A DNA stretch of 64,000 nt, from NCBI GenBank assembly GCA_028571685.1, contig CM053141.1, positions 78,849,833 to 78,913,832 on the forward strand. Reading direction: 5' to 3'. The notes beneath the pieces were generated by a model. It was not told the DNA's origin. It did no database searches and was given only the letters and a program-made list of their open reading frames with translations. Every line of letters starts with the position of its first letter. The first letter of the stretch is position 1. The position numbers were made by a program, and so were the translations under genes. Below are positions 38,901 to 53,900 of the stretch, one piece after another. This stretch comes from Heterohyrax brucei (lineage: Eukaryota > Chordata > Mammalia > Hyracoidea > Procaviidae).

Positions 38901-41900
38901 GAGATGAGGCAGAATGAAGCAGAGCATAATGGCAAATTGCACAGGCTGCAGGAAAGCATAGAGCAGCAAAATTAAAAAAATTAGTAATTACAGAATTAGA
39001 TTAATCAATAGAAAGTCAAAGGAGCAAAATCAAGACATGGTCAAATTAGTGAGATTAAAGATACAGCATATGACATCAACATATTTGAGGATGAATCTGA
39101 TAAAAGAATTTAAGAAAATCAAGAAACACTAAGAGTTATGTGAGACTGTATGAAAAGGAATAATCCAGGAGTGTTTGGAGTACCAGAGTAGTAGAGGGAA
39201 GCAAGGGCGAGGATAAAAGAAAATACAGTGACAATTGTCAAAGATTTACTGACAGAAAACTTCCCTGTTATCATCAAAGATAAGAAGACATCTGTCTAGG
39301 ATACATATTGAACTCCACACAGGTTAGATCCCAAAATAAAGACATTGTAATCAAACTTGCCAAAACTGCAGATAAAGAGATACTTTTAAAAGTGGCTAGG
39401 GATAAAGGAAAAATAACCTACACAGCAGAATCTATAAGACTAAGCTTGGACTACTCAACAGAGACCATGCTAGCAAGAAGTTAATGGGATGACATATACA
39501 AAGTCTTGAGGGAAACTAATTGCCAGCCAAGAATTATATATCCAGCAAAATTGTCTTTCAGATATGATGGTGGAATTAGGATATTTCTAGATAAACAGAA
39601 ATTTAGGGAATTTGCAAAAACTGAACCAAATTTGCAAGAAATGCTAAAGGGAGTCCTTCAGTTAGAAAATCAGTAACACTAGGTAACAACCCAAGACCAA
39701 TACACAAAACAGGGCAATTGTGTATCAGCCCAAATAAGGGGATCACAAAAATGATAAAGGCAAAACATGGAAAAAAGGGAAACAGATATCATTATGTAAA
39801 CATTAAAACAGAGGGACTAGAAGAAACTAGTCATAGATCTTTCATATGGAGAGGAAGTCATGTGATATAAAGAAATTAAAGATTGGTTTAAATGTAGAAA
39901 AATAGGTGTAAACATTAAGGCAGCCACAAAGGAAACTATCATTCCTGTGCATCAAAATAAAAAAGGAAAAACGTGAAGTCTCAGCAGGTAGAATACCACC
40001 AACACTGAAAAAGATGAAAAGAAAGCACATAAAGAAAATGATTCAACACAGAAAATTAAATGGAACAAAGAAACTGTCTATGAAATGTCTCATAACATGT
40101 AGTCATCTTCAAAACATAGTATGCTGAGTGGAATTAGTTACAAAAGGACAAATATTGTATGAGACTGCTTTTATAAGGACTTTATGAAGGGTTTAAGCAC
40201 AGAAGAAAATAATCTTTGATATTTATAAAGGAGAAAGAGGGAAGAGGTATTCATAGAGTAGATAGTAGATAGGAATTAGGTTAGGTGAAGGAAGTGACAG
40301 AACATAGTAGAAGGGAGGTTAGCATAGCTAAAAGGTTTCCTAAATACAACCAGCATTTTGAAGGACAGTTTTAGCAGACACAGGGGTCTGAAGACTATGA
40401 TTTCAGGGGATGGGCTAATTGACAATAACTATGTTTTTTTTTTTATTTATTTAATATGACTGAGTGAAAATGTACATTCCCGTATAAATTTACATGCCCA
40501 CCTATATGCAGCTTCCACTGCTGTCCGTGTCCAGTGGCAGCACGCTGTTCTCTCTGCTCCACTTTTTTTTTTTTTAAAAAAATGTTCTACATCCCAGTTT
40601 GGTGAATGGCGTCTGGTATCTTAAATCTAGGAAGCTGCCATCTAAGTGGCATGAATTTGTCCCAATCCACTGGAGCAGGAAAGAATGAAGGGCATCAAAG
40701 ACATGAGGAAAATATGAGCCCAGGAGACAGAATGTGCCTATGATCTGAGACTGCATCAGCATGGGACTGCAAGAACTAAATGGTGCCCAGCTACCACCAA
40801 TGACTGCCCTGATAGGGAACATAACATACAGTCCCTGATGTAGCTGGAGAGAGAATGCGTATGCATAGCTAGAGCTCTATTAAAAAGACCACACCTGATG
40901 GTCCCTCATGCCACAAATATTCTAGCCTTTTGCTGAGTTTGAAAATCAGAGACATTTAAAAAAAAAACATTTTAAGGTCTACTTTATGTCAGGGTTGTAT
41001 CCTTTCACTGTAACTTTTCAGTCTGTATGCTGAGCAAATAATAGGACTAGCAGGACTATGTGAAGAAGAACGAGGCATCAGGGTTGGAGAAAGTCTCATT
41101 AACAACTTGCATTATGCAGATGACACAACCTTGCTTGCTGGAAGTGAAGAAAATTTGCAACACTGATGAAGATCAGAAACCACAGCCTTCAGTATGAGTT
41201 GCATCTCAGCATCAAGAAAACAACAATCCTCACAACTGGACCAATAAAAAACATCATAATAAATGGAGAAAAGATTGAGATTGTCAAGCATTTCATTTTA
41301 CTTGGTTCCACAATCAACAAACATGGAAGCAGCAGTCAAGAAATCAAAAGACACACTGCATTGGGAAAATCTGCTGCAAAGGACCTCTTCAAAATATTGA
41401 AAATTAAAGATGTCACCTTGAACACTAAGGTGCTCATGACCCAACTCATGATGTTTTCAATTGCATCATATGCATGTGAAAGCTGGACAATGAATAAGGA
41501 AGACAGAAGAAGAATTGATGCCTTTTTAAAAAAAATTTTTATTTAGTATAACTGAGTGAAAATGTACATTCCCGTATAAATTTACATACCCACCTATATG
41601 CAGCTTCCGCTGCTCTCCCTGCCCGGTGACAGCACACTCTTCCTCTCTGCTCCATACATGTCTCGTTCTCCCAACAGTCTCTTTTTTCCCTCTTTTCCAC
41701 CCACTTTTCTTCCTCCAGCCAGGATGACATCCTATAGATGTACAGAACCATAAGCTGCCAAGCCAAGTGCCGTGTGCATCCAATATATAGTCACTGCATC
41801 ACCAAGTCCAATCCATTCCTGTCTGAAGCGTGGACCTTTGTCATGATTTATGGTCAAGGGCAGCATCAGGGCGAGGGGCCGTGCTCCCAGGGGAACCCCG

Positions 41901-44900
41901 AAACCACTGGACCATCAATTGAGGTCTTTAGTGGGGATCTCAGGGTGCACCCCTTTTTATTCTTGTGTTGCCAGTGAGACTCAACTTAGTGAGCTCCATC
42001 GCAGCTATCACTGGTGGTGGCCGGGCACCATCCAGTTCTTCCAGTCCCAAGTTGATGTAGGCACCCACTGATGTGGGTCTCTTTGTCTTCTGGGTTGTCT
42101 TTCCCCCATGTCGTTTTGGTCCTCGGTGAGCATCCATTCCTGCTGAGTTGGGACCATTTGCTGTGTCCTCGGATGGCAGCTTGGCAGCTTTTAAGACCCC
42201 AGACGCCACTCACCAACATGGGGTGCAGAGAGCCCTCTTAGCAAAACGCTAGTTGTGCCAATTGGCCTGGAATTCGCCTAAGAGCATGGTCCCCCGCCCC
42301 TGCCCCAGCTACTCTATCCTTGCAATATTGAGTTAAGATGGAAGGAGTACTCATGTTATGTTTAAGTCCACTTAATATTGTTCTTGTTTCTAATGTGTGC
42401 TATCACCGATTTCCCCCAACCAGATACCCAGCAGCTATCTAATCCAAACCCTCCCCCCCGCCTTGCAGCTGTCAGAGAGTCTTTTCTTCTATACACAAGT
42501 CTGTTTTTGAGATCTTACTGTAGAGGTCTCATACAATATTTGTCCTTTTGTCGCTGACTGCTTTCACTCAACATAATGTCTTCCAGTTGAAACCAGGTGA
42601 TGAGATGTTTCCTGGAGTCATCGTTGTTCTTTACCATTGCATAGTGCTCCATTGAGTATATATACCATAGTTTACCTATCCATTCTTCTGTTGTTGGTAG
42701 AATTGATGCTTTTGAATTGTGATTTGGAGAAGAAAATGTACCCTGGACTGCCACCAAAACAAACAGATCTGTTTTGGAAAAACTACAGCCAGAGTGTTCC
42801 ATGGAAGCAAAGGTAGCGAGACTGTGTCTCATGTATGTTGGACATGCTGTCAGGAAGGATTGGTCCTTGGAGAAGGACATCATGCGTGGTAGAGTGGAGG
42901 GTCAGTGAAAAAAGAGGAAAACCCTCAACTAGATGGATTGTCAACAGTGGCTACAATGATGAGCTTAAGTATAAAAATGATTGTCGGCATGGGGCAGGAC
43001 AGGGCAGTGTTTCACTGTTTTGCCTAATGTTACTGTGAGTTGGAACTGACTCAAAAGCACCTAACAACGGCAGTACTTTTAGAACTACTTTTAGAACAGT
43101 AGAACCACTGGCAGAATGACAATGAGAACGCAATTTGTTTTTAGTTATCTGTATTCTGGTTCTTTACATAAATTGGAGAAATCTTGCTCTAAATTTGAGG
43201 AGAATCTAGCTACCTTATTTATCGATAACGAATGTGTTCTTATATGCAAACAAATGATAGAATAGATTCATCACTGTAAATACAGTGATATTTATGGCTT
43301 AGTTAAAAAACATAAGGAAAAGTCTTTTTTTATTTTATGTAGAAGACTGGTAGCTTTGACATTTTTGAAGCTTTTTGTACTTGATTTTTACTGGAACATA
43401 CCTATCTTAGTGGTTATAGCAGTATCCTATGTAAAGGAAGTCAGTGCTCAACTGTGTCTCTCAGGATCCTTCTCATTCAAAATAATTTCAGTTGGCTGCC
43501 AACTGCACACTTTCCAGACGTTCATTTTCACTAGAAAGATGCCACAGAGTACGTTGTAAAAATGTTTTTTTCCACATGAACAGAGCTAATTAAGGTACTC
43601 TGTGAGTAAAGCTTAGCCAAGTTATGTCATTATTTTCTGAAATTCTCTTTGACTAAACTGTTCATAATTATAGTAAGCTAAAAAGCTTTCCTTTTGTTGT
43701 TTTTTTCAAAAAGTTTTCGCTTGCTGCACCAGACAGCTTTTAGATGCTGATAGAAGCCTAATGTAATTCAGCAATTCTGTTTTCTAATATGTATATCATT
43801 TTGACAGCTGTTCCCTCTAATTACATCTAATACTTAAGTGGTTAAAAAAGCTTAAAATTTTCATGTAAGAAAACTGTCTTACTTGAATCTCTTACTATTA
43901 TCTGGATAAATAATGAAGAAACAAAAACAAGCAGACCTGTTGCCATTAAGTTGATTCTGACTCATAGCCACCCTGTGGTACGGAATAGAGCTGCCCCTTA
44001 GGATTCCTAGGCTGTAAACTTTTATAGAAGCAGACTGCCACATCTTTCTCCTGCAGCTGTATCTAGCTGGGTTACTAAATGGGAATTGTATCAGATGAAG
44101 CTGTTTCATGGTCTTATACCTTCATGATCTATTTTAATGTAAAAGAAAATTTGGACAAATATGCCCTGGCCATAAATTATTTATTCCCTGAATCTATAAA
44201 CTATTGTTTGTAGAATTGTTACTGTAGTTGCAAAATAAGAGTATTAATGTGTTCCCATCGGCTATACATGACAGAAGGTATTGCTATGGCAGCAAAATTT
44301 AATGGTTTTTTGTTGTTGTTCCTATTGAAGGTTAAGGACATACTTGCTGATTATGACCCAAATTTTATGGCCATGAGTCTTGATGAAGCTTACTTAAATA
44401 TAACAAAGCACTTACAGGAAAGACAAAATTGGCCTGAGGACAAAAGAAGGTATTTCTTCAGAACAGAAAACTCTGCAGAAAATGGTAAGCAGTTTATTAG
44501 AACTATCAAACTGAAAAACACACAAAAATCTTTGTGTTCCACTTATCTCGTTAGCAGGCAGGACTGCATATCCTGAACCAGTTGCCCTCAGGTTGCCAAG
44601 AGGATTATCCATTTAAGGTGGCCACTGTTTTTGTTAATGGAAATAAACTTCAAAAAGGAAAAACAAAAAATTGATTAGCCTCAGTATATCAAAATGTTGG
44701 ATGATTTATTTTTCTTCTTCGTTTTCCAGATGCTTCCTTAACTGGTGAATTGTATTTGATAAAAAGTTTTCCATTTCAAACTCCTTTAGGTGTACAATTA
44801 CTTGGCATTAATTATGTTCACATGTTGTAAAAGCATCACCAGTATCCATTTCCAGTTTTTTTCATAACCTTTAATAGAAACTTAAGTAATTTAATTTCAC

Positions 44901-47900
44901 CTCCCCCTCTGACATACCCCTGGTAACCACTAGCTTTGGTCTCTATGCTTTTGCCAATTCTAGATGTTTCCTGTAAGTGGGGTCATATAATATTAATCCC
45001 TCTTTGATTTACTCCTCTCAGTGTAAAGTTTTTAAGTTTCATACATGTTATAGCATGTATCAGAACTTCATTTCTTTTCATGGCTGTTTCATCATATGAA
45101 TATAATACACTTTGTTTATCCATTTATTTATTGGTGAATGAGTTATTTCTACCTTTTGGCTATTGTGAATAGTACTGAAATGAACACTGTCATGGACATA
45201 CCTGTTTGAGACCTTGCTTTCAAGTCTCTAGGAGTAGATTTGCTGAGTCATATGGTAACTCCTGTGTCTAACTTTTGAAAGAAATGTCAAACTCTTTTAC
45301 GTAGCAGCAGCATCGTATATTCTCACCATCATTGCACAGGTGTTTCAGTTTCTGCACGTCCTTGCCAACACTTGCCATTTTCTGTTTTTCTCGTCATAGC
45401 CATCCTAGTGGATGTAAAGTGGTGTCTCATGGTGGTTTTGATTTGCGTTTCTCTCTTAGCTAAATACATCGAGCATCTTTACCTGTGCTTATTGGGGAAA
45501 TGTGTATTCCAGTCCTGTGTCCACTTTTTGATATATATATTTTTGATGTATATATGTTTATCTTTTTGTTGTTGAGTTTTATCAGAATTTTATATATTCT
45601 GGATTTTAGCCCCATATCAGATATATGGAAACCCTAGTGGCATAGTGGTTTGTGAAGTGCTAAAGCCGTTAACCAAAAGGTCAACAATTTCCATGAGGCA
45701 CTCCTTGGAAACTGTGGGGCAGTTTGGTTCTACCTGTAGTGTCACTATGAGTCAGAATCAACTCAGTGGCAATGGGTTTAGGTTTTTTATCAGATGCATG
45801 GTTCCCACATCTTTTCTCTCATTTTGTAGGCTGTCTCTTCACTTTGTTAATACAGTCCTTTACTGCACAAGAGTTTCTAATTTTGGTGACGTCCAGTGTA
45901 TCTGTTGAGTTTTGTTGCTTGTGCTTTTTGTTTCAGATCTAAGAATTCATTCTTGAACAATAGGTCTTGAAGCATTTATCCCTATGTTTTGTTCTAAAAT
46001 TTTTACAGTTTTAGTTCTCTATGTTTAGGTCATTGTTCCATTTTGGATTAAGTTTTAAATATGGTGTGAGGTATGGATGCAGCTTCATTCTTTCACATGT
46101 GGAAATCAGTTGTCTCCCAAATTTTTGATAATCTGGTTATTACAGTGATTACCACTGTTTTCAACCCTGCCAAAGTTAATGACTATCCAGCTTCCTTCTT
46201 CTACTTGCAATGAATTAGAACTTCCATGATTCCAAGCGTTTTTTCAAGAGGTCCCTTTATTACTTAGTGAAAGCAATGTCAGAAGGCATGCAGATATAAC
46301 ACACACAGCATTCAACTCCTGTTAAATGTTTAATGACTTAAGATGTCTGAGCTGTCCTGTACTCTTGAGCAAAGTTCACCTGGATAAAAAGGTAGACACA
46401 GAGGCATTTGTTCACAATCTACAGCCAAATTTTCATGTGCACAACTCAGTGACTACTTTAGAGGAGACAGGCGGTAGCAGCAGGGTCATCTATTTGTAAC
46501 TTCTCCTCATGTGAAAATGATGGATCCACAATGGTATAAAATTCTAACTCTCCCATTGTTAGGGGCTGATGTCCCTGGGAGCATGTTGAATACCACATGT
46601 AAGCACAGTGTGATTTTCTCTTTAAAGTAGTGAAAAGTAAGTCTGCTCTCTAACAGAAACATTAAACTTGGTGCACAGGGTTTTCCTGTTTTAGTCTAAT
46701 ATTATTTTCTGGGGAAAGAGTGCACAAAGCCTGATACCACTTTGTTTAAAATCTCACTTTGTGAATTCCTTTCTTTTCCAGAAAAGGAAAATCATTCAAT
46801 GGGTATGTCAAATCATTCACTACAAGTTTCCCATAATATTTTTGCAGTATGTTTAAACATATGTATGTCATTATATATCATTTACGTTCCATGAGTCAGA
46901 TCCGACTTGACGGCACTTGGCTTGGCTAGTTATAGTGTATGTGTGTGCACATATAAATTTATATATGTGTATATATATATGTGTATTCTGTGGCAGTGTA
47001 CTTTTTATTTATTCTATCCAAACTCACTATGAAGATGTGAATTTTTAATACTCACTGTTCTTAAAATATTTATGTATATATTTTGCCCTTCATGTATGAG
47101 TAGTTTCACTTTGTTCTCATAAAAATCCCTAAGGACTAAACTTATAGACGTGCCTGACCTCACATTATGCCGTGGGAAGCTATCAGCAGTGAGATAGAAG
47201 TAGGGCATATGAGTAATAGATCTTCCTCTAAAGTCAAAGGTCTTGCTGCTGTTTGCCTCATTTCTAAAAGGTGTTTGTCTTTGGCAATGTATTGCTAACT
47301 ACTGCATCCATATATGAATGAAACAATTGTTATTAAATAGTGTATTTTGCCACCTGGATGATGAGTGCAAGGCCACATAAGGAACTGCGAAATACCTTAC
47401 ACTTTTTAGCATTTGCCAACTGGATAGGATGCCATAATTCTAGTGTTCCAGATTTTGTACTGAAAATGTATGTTTGTACAGATTTTCCTGTCTTTGCCTC
47501 AAGAAGAATCATTAAATGGCTATGTCAAATCATACCCTAAGAGTTTCCTATAATACTTTTGCAGTATGTTTAAACATACATACATATATAGCAAAATGTA
47601 TGTATGTGTGCAGATAAATACGCTTTCTTTTGTACTCTGGGTACCTCATTTATGGTGTTAATATTTTTTTGTCAAAAAGCAAGTAAGAAACCATTCAGCA
47701 GCTAGTTACACAGCCAGAGCTCACAGAGAAGTAGACTGTAGTTCTGGTTGAAAAGATAACTTCTCATCCGGCAGCAGCTCAGCAGCGCACCAAAGGCATC
47801 ACATCTTGCTTCCCCCTTCGGTCCTCCACTGTCACAGCAGGCCACCTGAGAGCAGCCTGGCAGAGGCATGACCTGCAAAGCTCAGCAGCTCTGTGGCAGG

Positions 47901-50900
47901 GGTTTATGCATGTGGCAGTTACCTTACTAGTTTCTCCTGCAGCTTTTCCTTAATTTCTGCCTATTTACATAGAGAGAAGAGTATCCAGGTGGATTTCATT
48001 TCACCTCTTCTACAGTCATAATCCCCTTTGAGTTGCTCTGCGTTTTAAAACCAGAGTATGGAAAATGAAAGGAACTGAGGCACATAGGTAACAGTTGATC
48101 TAAGTTTAAAAATGAGGCTTATTTTGTATGTGGCCTGGGAATTCAGATTTGGAAAATATCTGTCTGTAACTTAATTTATATTACATACTTTACATTTTGA
48201 AACTAATCAAAAGCTTTGTTATGTTATTCACAGATGTTTGTTAGAATTTTGCAATTCCATGAACATTATCTTTATAAAATCTTTTTAAAAGGCCAAATTC
48301 ATTTTTCAAGTAGTGGTGTGTTTATGTGTGTCTGAAAAATAAATTTTTTTAATTTTGGTTCTACATTTGCCTTAACTTGGAAAACTTTTGTAGGTAATAA
48401 AATTATCAAATGGGTCAGAAGACTCTGTGGTTAATCTTAGATGTTATAGATCCTGTTTTATAAAATCCAGAAGATAAAAGTCTGTTAGTGTACTTATTCA
48501 TGATACATTTTTACCATCAGTGTAAATTTAAATACTTTTATGAAAGATTCAAATGAAGTACAGCAATAAGCAGATTGGTATTTTTACTTTACTTTTTTAT
48601 GATAACGTTAGTTTACAGACTGGTGGTGACATTGAAAGCCTTGTTTTCATTAATCTTGCCCCTTGCTTTATCTTAAGACCCTAAGTATTTATATAGTTAA
48701 GGAAGTAAAACTCTCAGAGATAAGTTCTATATTGACAATGCACCCTTAGTAAAAGAGATACTTCATGAAAAAGCAATTCATATTAAAATTAGCACTGAAA
48801 GGAGAAAAGTTTGGTTATTTTAATGTCTGAAAGATTTTTTCCATGAATGGAGAAAAGTGTAAGACAAAACTTATTTCGGGCATAACTATTCTAGGGGTTT
48901 TAATGTCTTTTTTCCTCCTTCCTAAATTCTAATTTAAGAAGGTAACTCTTCTGTGCCTCCCCCTACCCCTGACTACAGAGATGAGCAAAGGGGGGAAAAA
49001 AGTTTTTATTTTTTATTTTTTAAATGTAAGGTGACACTAAACTCAATTATGGATTTTAATTAATTTAGGTACAAAAATTAGTGAGTTTTACATTAGCTAT
49101 ACTTTTTTAAATGTGTATTATAGCAATGGATAATATTATTTTTAAGGGAAACTTGGAATCAGTGTGTTTTGTTGTTGTGAAGTATCTTCAAGATAGCAAT
49201 TTTGATCTTGGTTATTAGAAACAAGCGAAACTAGATTTCATTTTATCTTCAGAAAGAATGTAAGGGAACCTAACTTATGAATTACTGTTCCTGTTTGTAA
49301 TTTAGATAAGCCAAGAGAGGAAGTTAATAAATTGAGTGAGCATGAACTGTCCTCCTCTCCACTACTTTTTGAAGACAGCCCTCCTGATTTGCAGCCTCCA
49401 GGAATTCCTTTCCAAGTGAACTCTGAAGAACAGAACAACCCTCAAATGCTCCCAAACTCAGTTGTTTTTGGAACATCAGCTGAGGAAGTGGTAAAGGAAA
49501 TTCGCTTCAGAATTGAGCAAAAAACAACGCTGACAGCCAGTGCAGGTATTTAGAAAAGTATTGATGGCTACTGTAATTATAATTTTCAAACTGAAGAATT
49601 CAAATATAATATTAGTAGTTTGCTTATTATAAAATGTATAAGAACATTTTCTTTATCCCTGCTTTAGTTCAGCTTCTGACAACTTTGCCTACTCAGAATA
49701 GCTAAAGTAAAGCTATAGGTAAACTCAAGTAAGCAGAAAAGCTCCATAACCCCAGAGAAAAATACTGTCATAAAGCCCACTTAACTATCCTTTTTTAAAC
49801 ACAAAATGCTTTTTAGTTGGTTTTGTATATAATACTTGATTATTAGTTTTTCCTTTAAAGATTATGTCACCAGAGAGAACCCAGATGGCCACAAGGTCAG
49901 AGACAGAAGAAACACCAGCTAGCAGTACAGCCATCTAAGACTATCTACTGGAGGAAGAAACAGCTTTACCTATGTCGGTAGACCAAGATATTGTCAGTGT
50001 CTTCGCAGAGTAATTGATGTTCATAATGAGGACCCTGAATTATCTCGTAAACATCATATTATGATTAGGTTAACCTTTCCTTTCTCTACCAGAGTGTGAG
50101 AATAAGGAATAGATTTTAGCAAGATGTATATAAGTGTTGAAATGAGCTATTTAATGAGTATATTTTAATAGTACTTATCTTGTTATCTTAATTATTGAGA
50201 GTTTTCATCATCTAGAGGTTATAACATACTTCTATAAGAAGCAACAATTTATTTTTTAAGTAACATGGGGAAGGACAGATTTAATTACTGCTTTAAATAT
50301 ATTGCAACCCAAAGTCTTTGATTTTTTTTTTTCTTCATGTGGATAGTGTATGCAAAAAGTTTTTGCAAAGAGTAAATATCCATCTTAAGTTATATCTGAA
50401 TCTTTTCTGAGAAGTTGATAGGAAGCCACTATCAAACCACCTTATATCCTTACTCAGGATAATAAGTACACTAATAACATTTAATAAATAAACTCAGAAA
50501 TTACTCTTAGTTTAAAAATGTCATTGGTATTTAAATATCCCTCATTTCTACTGCCACAGTAACTGAAGTTCATTTTCCTAGATCCATAGCCACTCCTAAG
50601 GAGATAGGTGGTGATCAGACGTTATTTTTAAAGATGCACGCCATTCATTTCATATTTTTTCCATTTAATGTTATTTCTTTTTGGTATTGTCATTACATAT
50701 TTTTAAAGCATTCATGTTAATCTCTTTGAGTTATCAGAGTGTTTCTCTTTTAAGGCATTGCACCAAATACAATGTTAGCAAAAGTATGTAGTGATAAGAA
50801 TAAACCAAATGGACAATACCAGATTCTTCCCAACAGACAAGCTGTAATGGATTTCATCAAGGACTTACCCATTAGAAAGGTGAGATTTTATGTAAAATTT

Positions 50901-53900
50901 ATATATTTTATAAATAACGTATATACGTTTAAAAAAAACGTATATTTTATATACATACACACACATATTGTGAGTTCTGAAGGGATGCTGTTTAGGTTTG
51001 TAGTAATCATTCTTTGCTGAAAATAGAACAGTAGGTAACAAGCAAAAACTATAATCAGGGATTGCATTTGGACTTGAAAGAAATCCTCTTCTGAGTTTTG
51101 AAGCCTTAAAGATGAAGTTTAGGAAACATGTTCCCTGGAAATCTTTAAGAAAGTAGTAGATGCCAGACTTTTAACTGTATGCCTGCCAAGGAGAAAATAA
51201 AAAATACTTCCAAGAGTTCTTTTATCAGTAACTTAGTACTATCTTAGTTCTGGTGTCCACATTGCTACCAGATTGATCTTTGAAGAGATTTAGAATTTTA
51301 ATTGCTTTTGATCAGAAAATAAATAAAAATATTTTGACTTTAAAATGGCAAAATTTTCTCTCAGCAGTTCCAGAAGGGGTATGTGTTACTATATTTTAAA
51401 GCTTATGGATTTTTCTGTATATTTAACCTTTTACTTAATAATAACAACACTATATGGCATTGTATGACTTGCTGTTCTCATTCAACATAATGTATATAAA
51501 TGAATTCAAACATTTTTCGTGGCTCAGAAAAAAGTCTATTTCAAAGTATAAATATATAATGAGTACTGGATAGTTTAGTATATGTGAAATGTAACTATAA
51601 AGTGGTATTTTTCCAATATGTTTTACAAAGTGTGAATAAGTGTTCCATTAAAAAAAAAGTTCTGCAGTCAAATAATTTTAGAATGTCCCACCTTTGATGG
51701 ATCACAATGGATATTAGTATATTAAAGATGCTTAATTCTTATAGTAAAAAATTCCAATTTTATTTTGTTTCTGTCACCATTCCCCACCTTATCTGTTGGT
51801 TTGCTGTACTGTGGGGGCTTGTGTGTTGCTGTGATGCTGGAAGCTATGCCACCAGTATTTAGATATCAGGAGGGACAGTGAAAAAGAGGAAGACCCTTAA
51901 TGAGATGAACTGACACCATGCCTGCAATGATGGACTTAAGCATAAAAACAATTGTGGACGTGGTACAAGACCCAGCAGTGTTTCTTTATGTTGTACACAG
52001 GGTCCCTGTGGGTCAGAACTGACTTGGCAGCACCTAACGACAACAGCAATAACATCCCTCCATTTCTCAAGCTTGTATGTCTACAGAACTTCTTTCTTTC
52101 TTTCTTTTTAAAATTCCATGGAGCACTAGTTTAGGAAATGTGGTAAAAAATGATAACCAGTTTTCTTGTGTGACATATACAATCATGTTATTCATACCTT
52201 TCATGAGACTATAATCTCCATCTTTAGTTTTATTTAAAATGTTTTTTAAAAAATCTACTGATGAGGTAAATATTGATTCTCTTCTAGATTTCTGGAATAG
52301 GAAAAGTCACAGAGAAAATGTTAAAGGCTCTCGGAATTATTACTTGCACAGAACTCTACGAACAGAGGGCATTGCTTTCTGTCCTTTTCTCTGAAACATC
52401 TTGGCATTATTTCCTTCACATTTCCTTGGGACTAGGCTCAACACACCTAGAAAGGTATTTGTGTAGTCATTTTGTTTTTTCCTTATCATTTGCTGAAATA
52501 CCAGTTTTAACCATCGCGATGAGAGCTATAAGGATAATATGTTTTACAATTCTGCTAAACCAAAAAACTCTTTGTTCAGTCTTACAGTGTCCCTATAGGA
52601 CAGAATAGAGCCACCCAATAGGATTGCTAAAGCTGTAATCTTTACGGAAGCAGACTGTCATATCTTTCTCCTGCAGAGCAGCCAGTGGGTTCAAACCACT
52701 AACCTTCCAGTTAGTAGCTGAGTGCTTAACCACTGTACCACTAGGGCTCCTTAAAACTCAGAATATTTTTTAATTAGAACCAACAGATTAGATGTCAGAG
52801 AAGAGGGAAAAATGAGTAAAGAATCACTATGGTTTTGATTTGCATCTCTGATGGCTTGTGATCTTGAACATTTCCTCATTTGTTAGTCTCTTGAATGCTT
52901 TGTTTGGTTCATTTCCTTTGCCCATTTTTAAATTGGATTAATTTGTCTTTTTGCTGTACAGGTGTTCGATTGTCCCATAGGTTTTAAAGATTAGACCTTT
53001 GTTGTATTTTTCATAGCCAGAGTTTTTTCTCCAATGTGTAGGTTCTCTTTTTACTCTTTTGTTGAAGTCTTTTGATGAGCATAGTATTTAATTTTTAGGA
53101 GATCCCAGTTATCTAGCCTATCTTCTGGAGTTTTTGTTTTGTTACGTTATGGTTTGTATCCTTTTAATACCATGTATTAGGGCCTCTAGCATTGATGCTA
53201 TTTTTTCTTCTCTGATCTTTTATAGCTTGGGGTTCTATATTTAGGTCTTTCATCCAGTTTGAATTCGTTTTCTTGTATGATGTAAGGTATGGGTCGTGTT
53301 TCACTTTTTTGTATCCAGTTTGGGTAGCATCATTTGTTAAAAGGACTGCCTTTTCCTCGTTATAAATTTCTTGAGGGCAAGAGCTTGATCTCTTTTATTC
53401 ATCACACATCTCCAGGGCCTAGACCCATGCTCAATTTGTAGTAGGCTCAATAAGTATTTGGAAAATGAAAAATTTACATGTTACTTCAGTTTCTCCTATC
53501 AGAGTAACTGTAATCCAGCCAAACTAGTTGGTTCAGATTCCATCTCTTCACCCTATTGCCATATACAAAATTCTAACTGAAATTCTGTTAAGTAGTTGTC
53601 TTAGTCACCTAGTGCCCCTATAACAGAAATACCACAGGTGAATGGTTGTAACAAAGAGAAATTTTATTATCCCAGTCCAGGAAGCTACAAGTCCGTTTGT
53701 AAATTGCAAGTCCATTCAATATGAGAAATTATGACAGTCTGGTAGGCTAATAGTCCAGACTCAGTATGAGAGCATCCTGGTGCGTGAACCTCCCTGGGGG
53801 CCCAAGGGACACTCTCTGCTCATTGCTGCTGTTTTGGTGGCACCAGATCCCCAACTCTGCCTGCTCACCTCTCTCTTTTATATTCCACAAACTTATAGAT

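Larger units (their letters stand above)
46151..49305. other. Intron 6, mostly unique sequence
   Basis: Apart from the duplicated blocks, microsatellite and SINE scrap listed separately, I see no gene or nameable repeat. 47690-47960 is richer in G and C than its surroundings, with no long open frame. Confidence 0.45.

Noticed and set aside
41166-41546. 126-codon open frame as a gene
   Set aside because: It is the 3' part of an RTE LINE reverse transcriptase, cut by an L1 insertion.
49860-50095. Possible extra POLK exon or processed pseudogene in intron 7
   Set aside because: A semi-open frame and balanced composition drew attention, but there is an in-frame stop, no clear donor and no known protein match.
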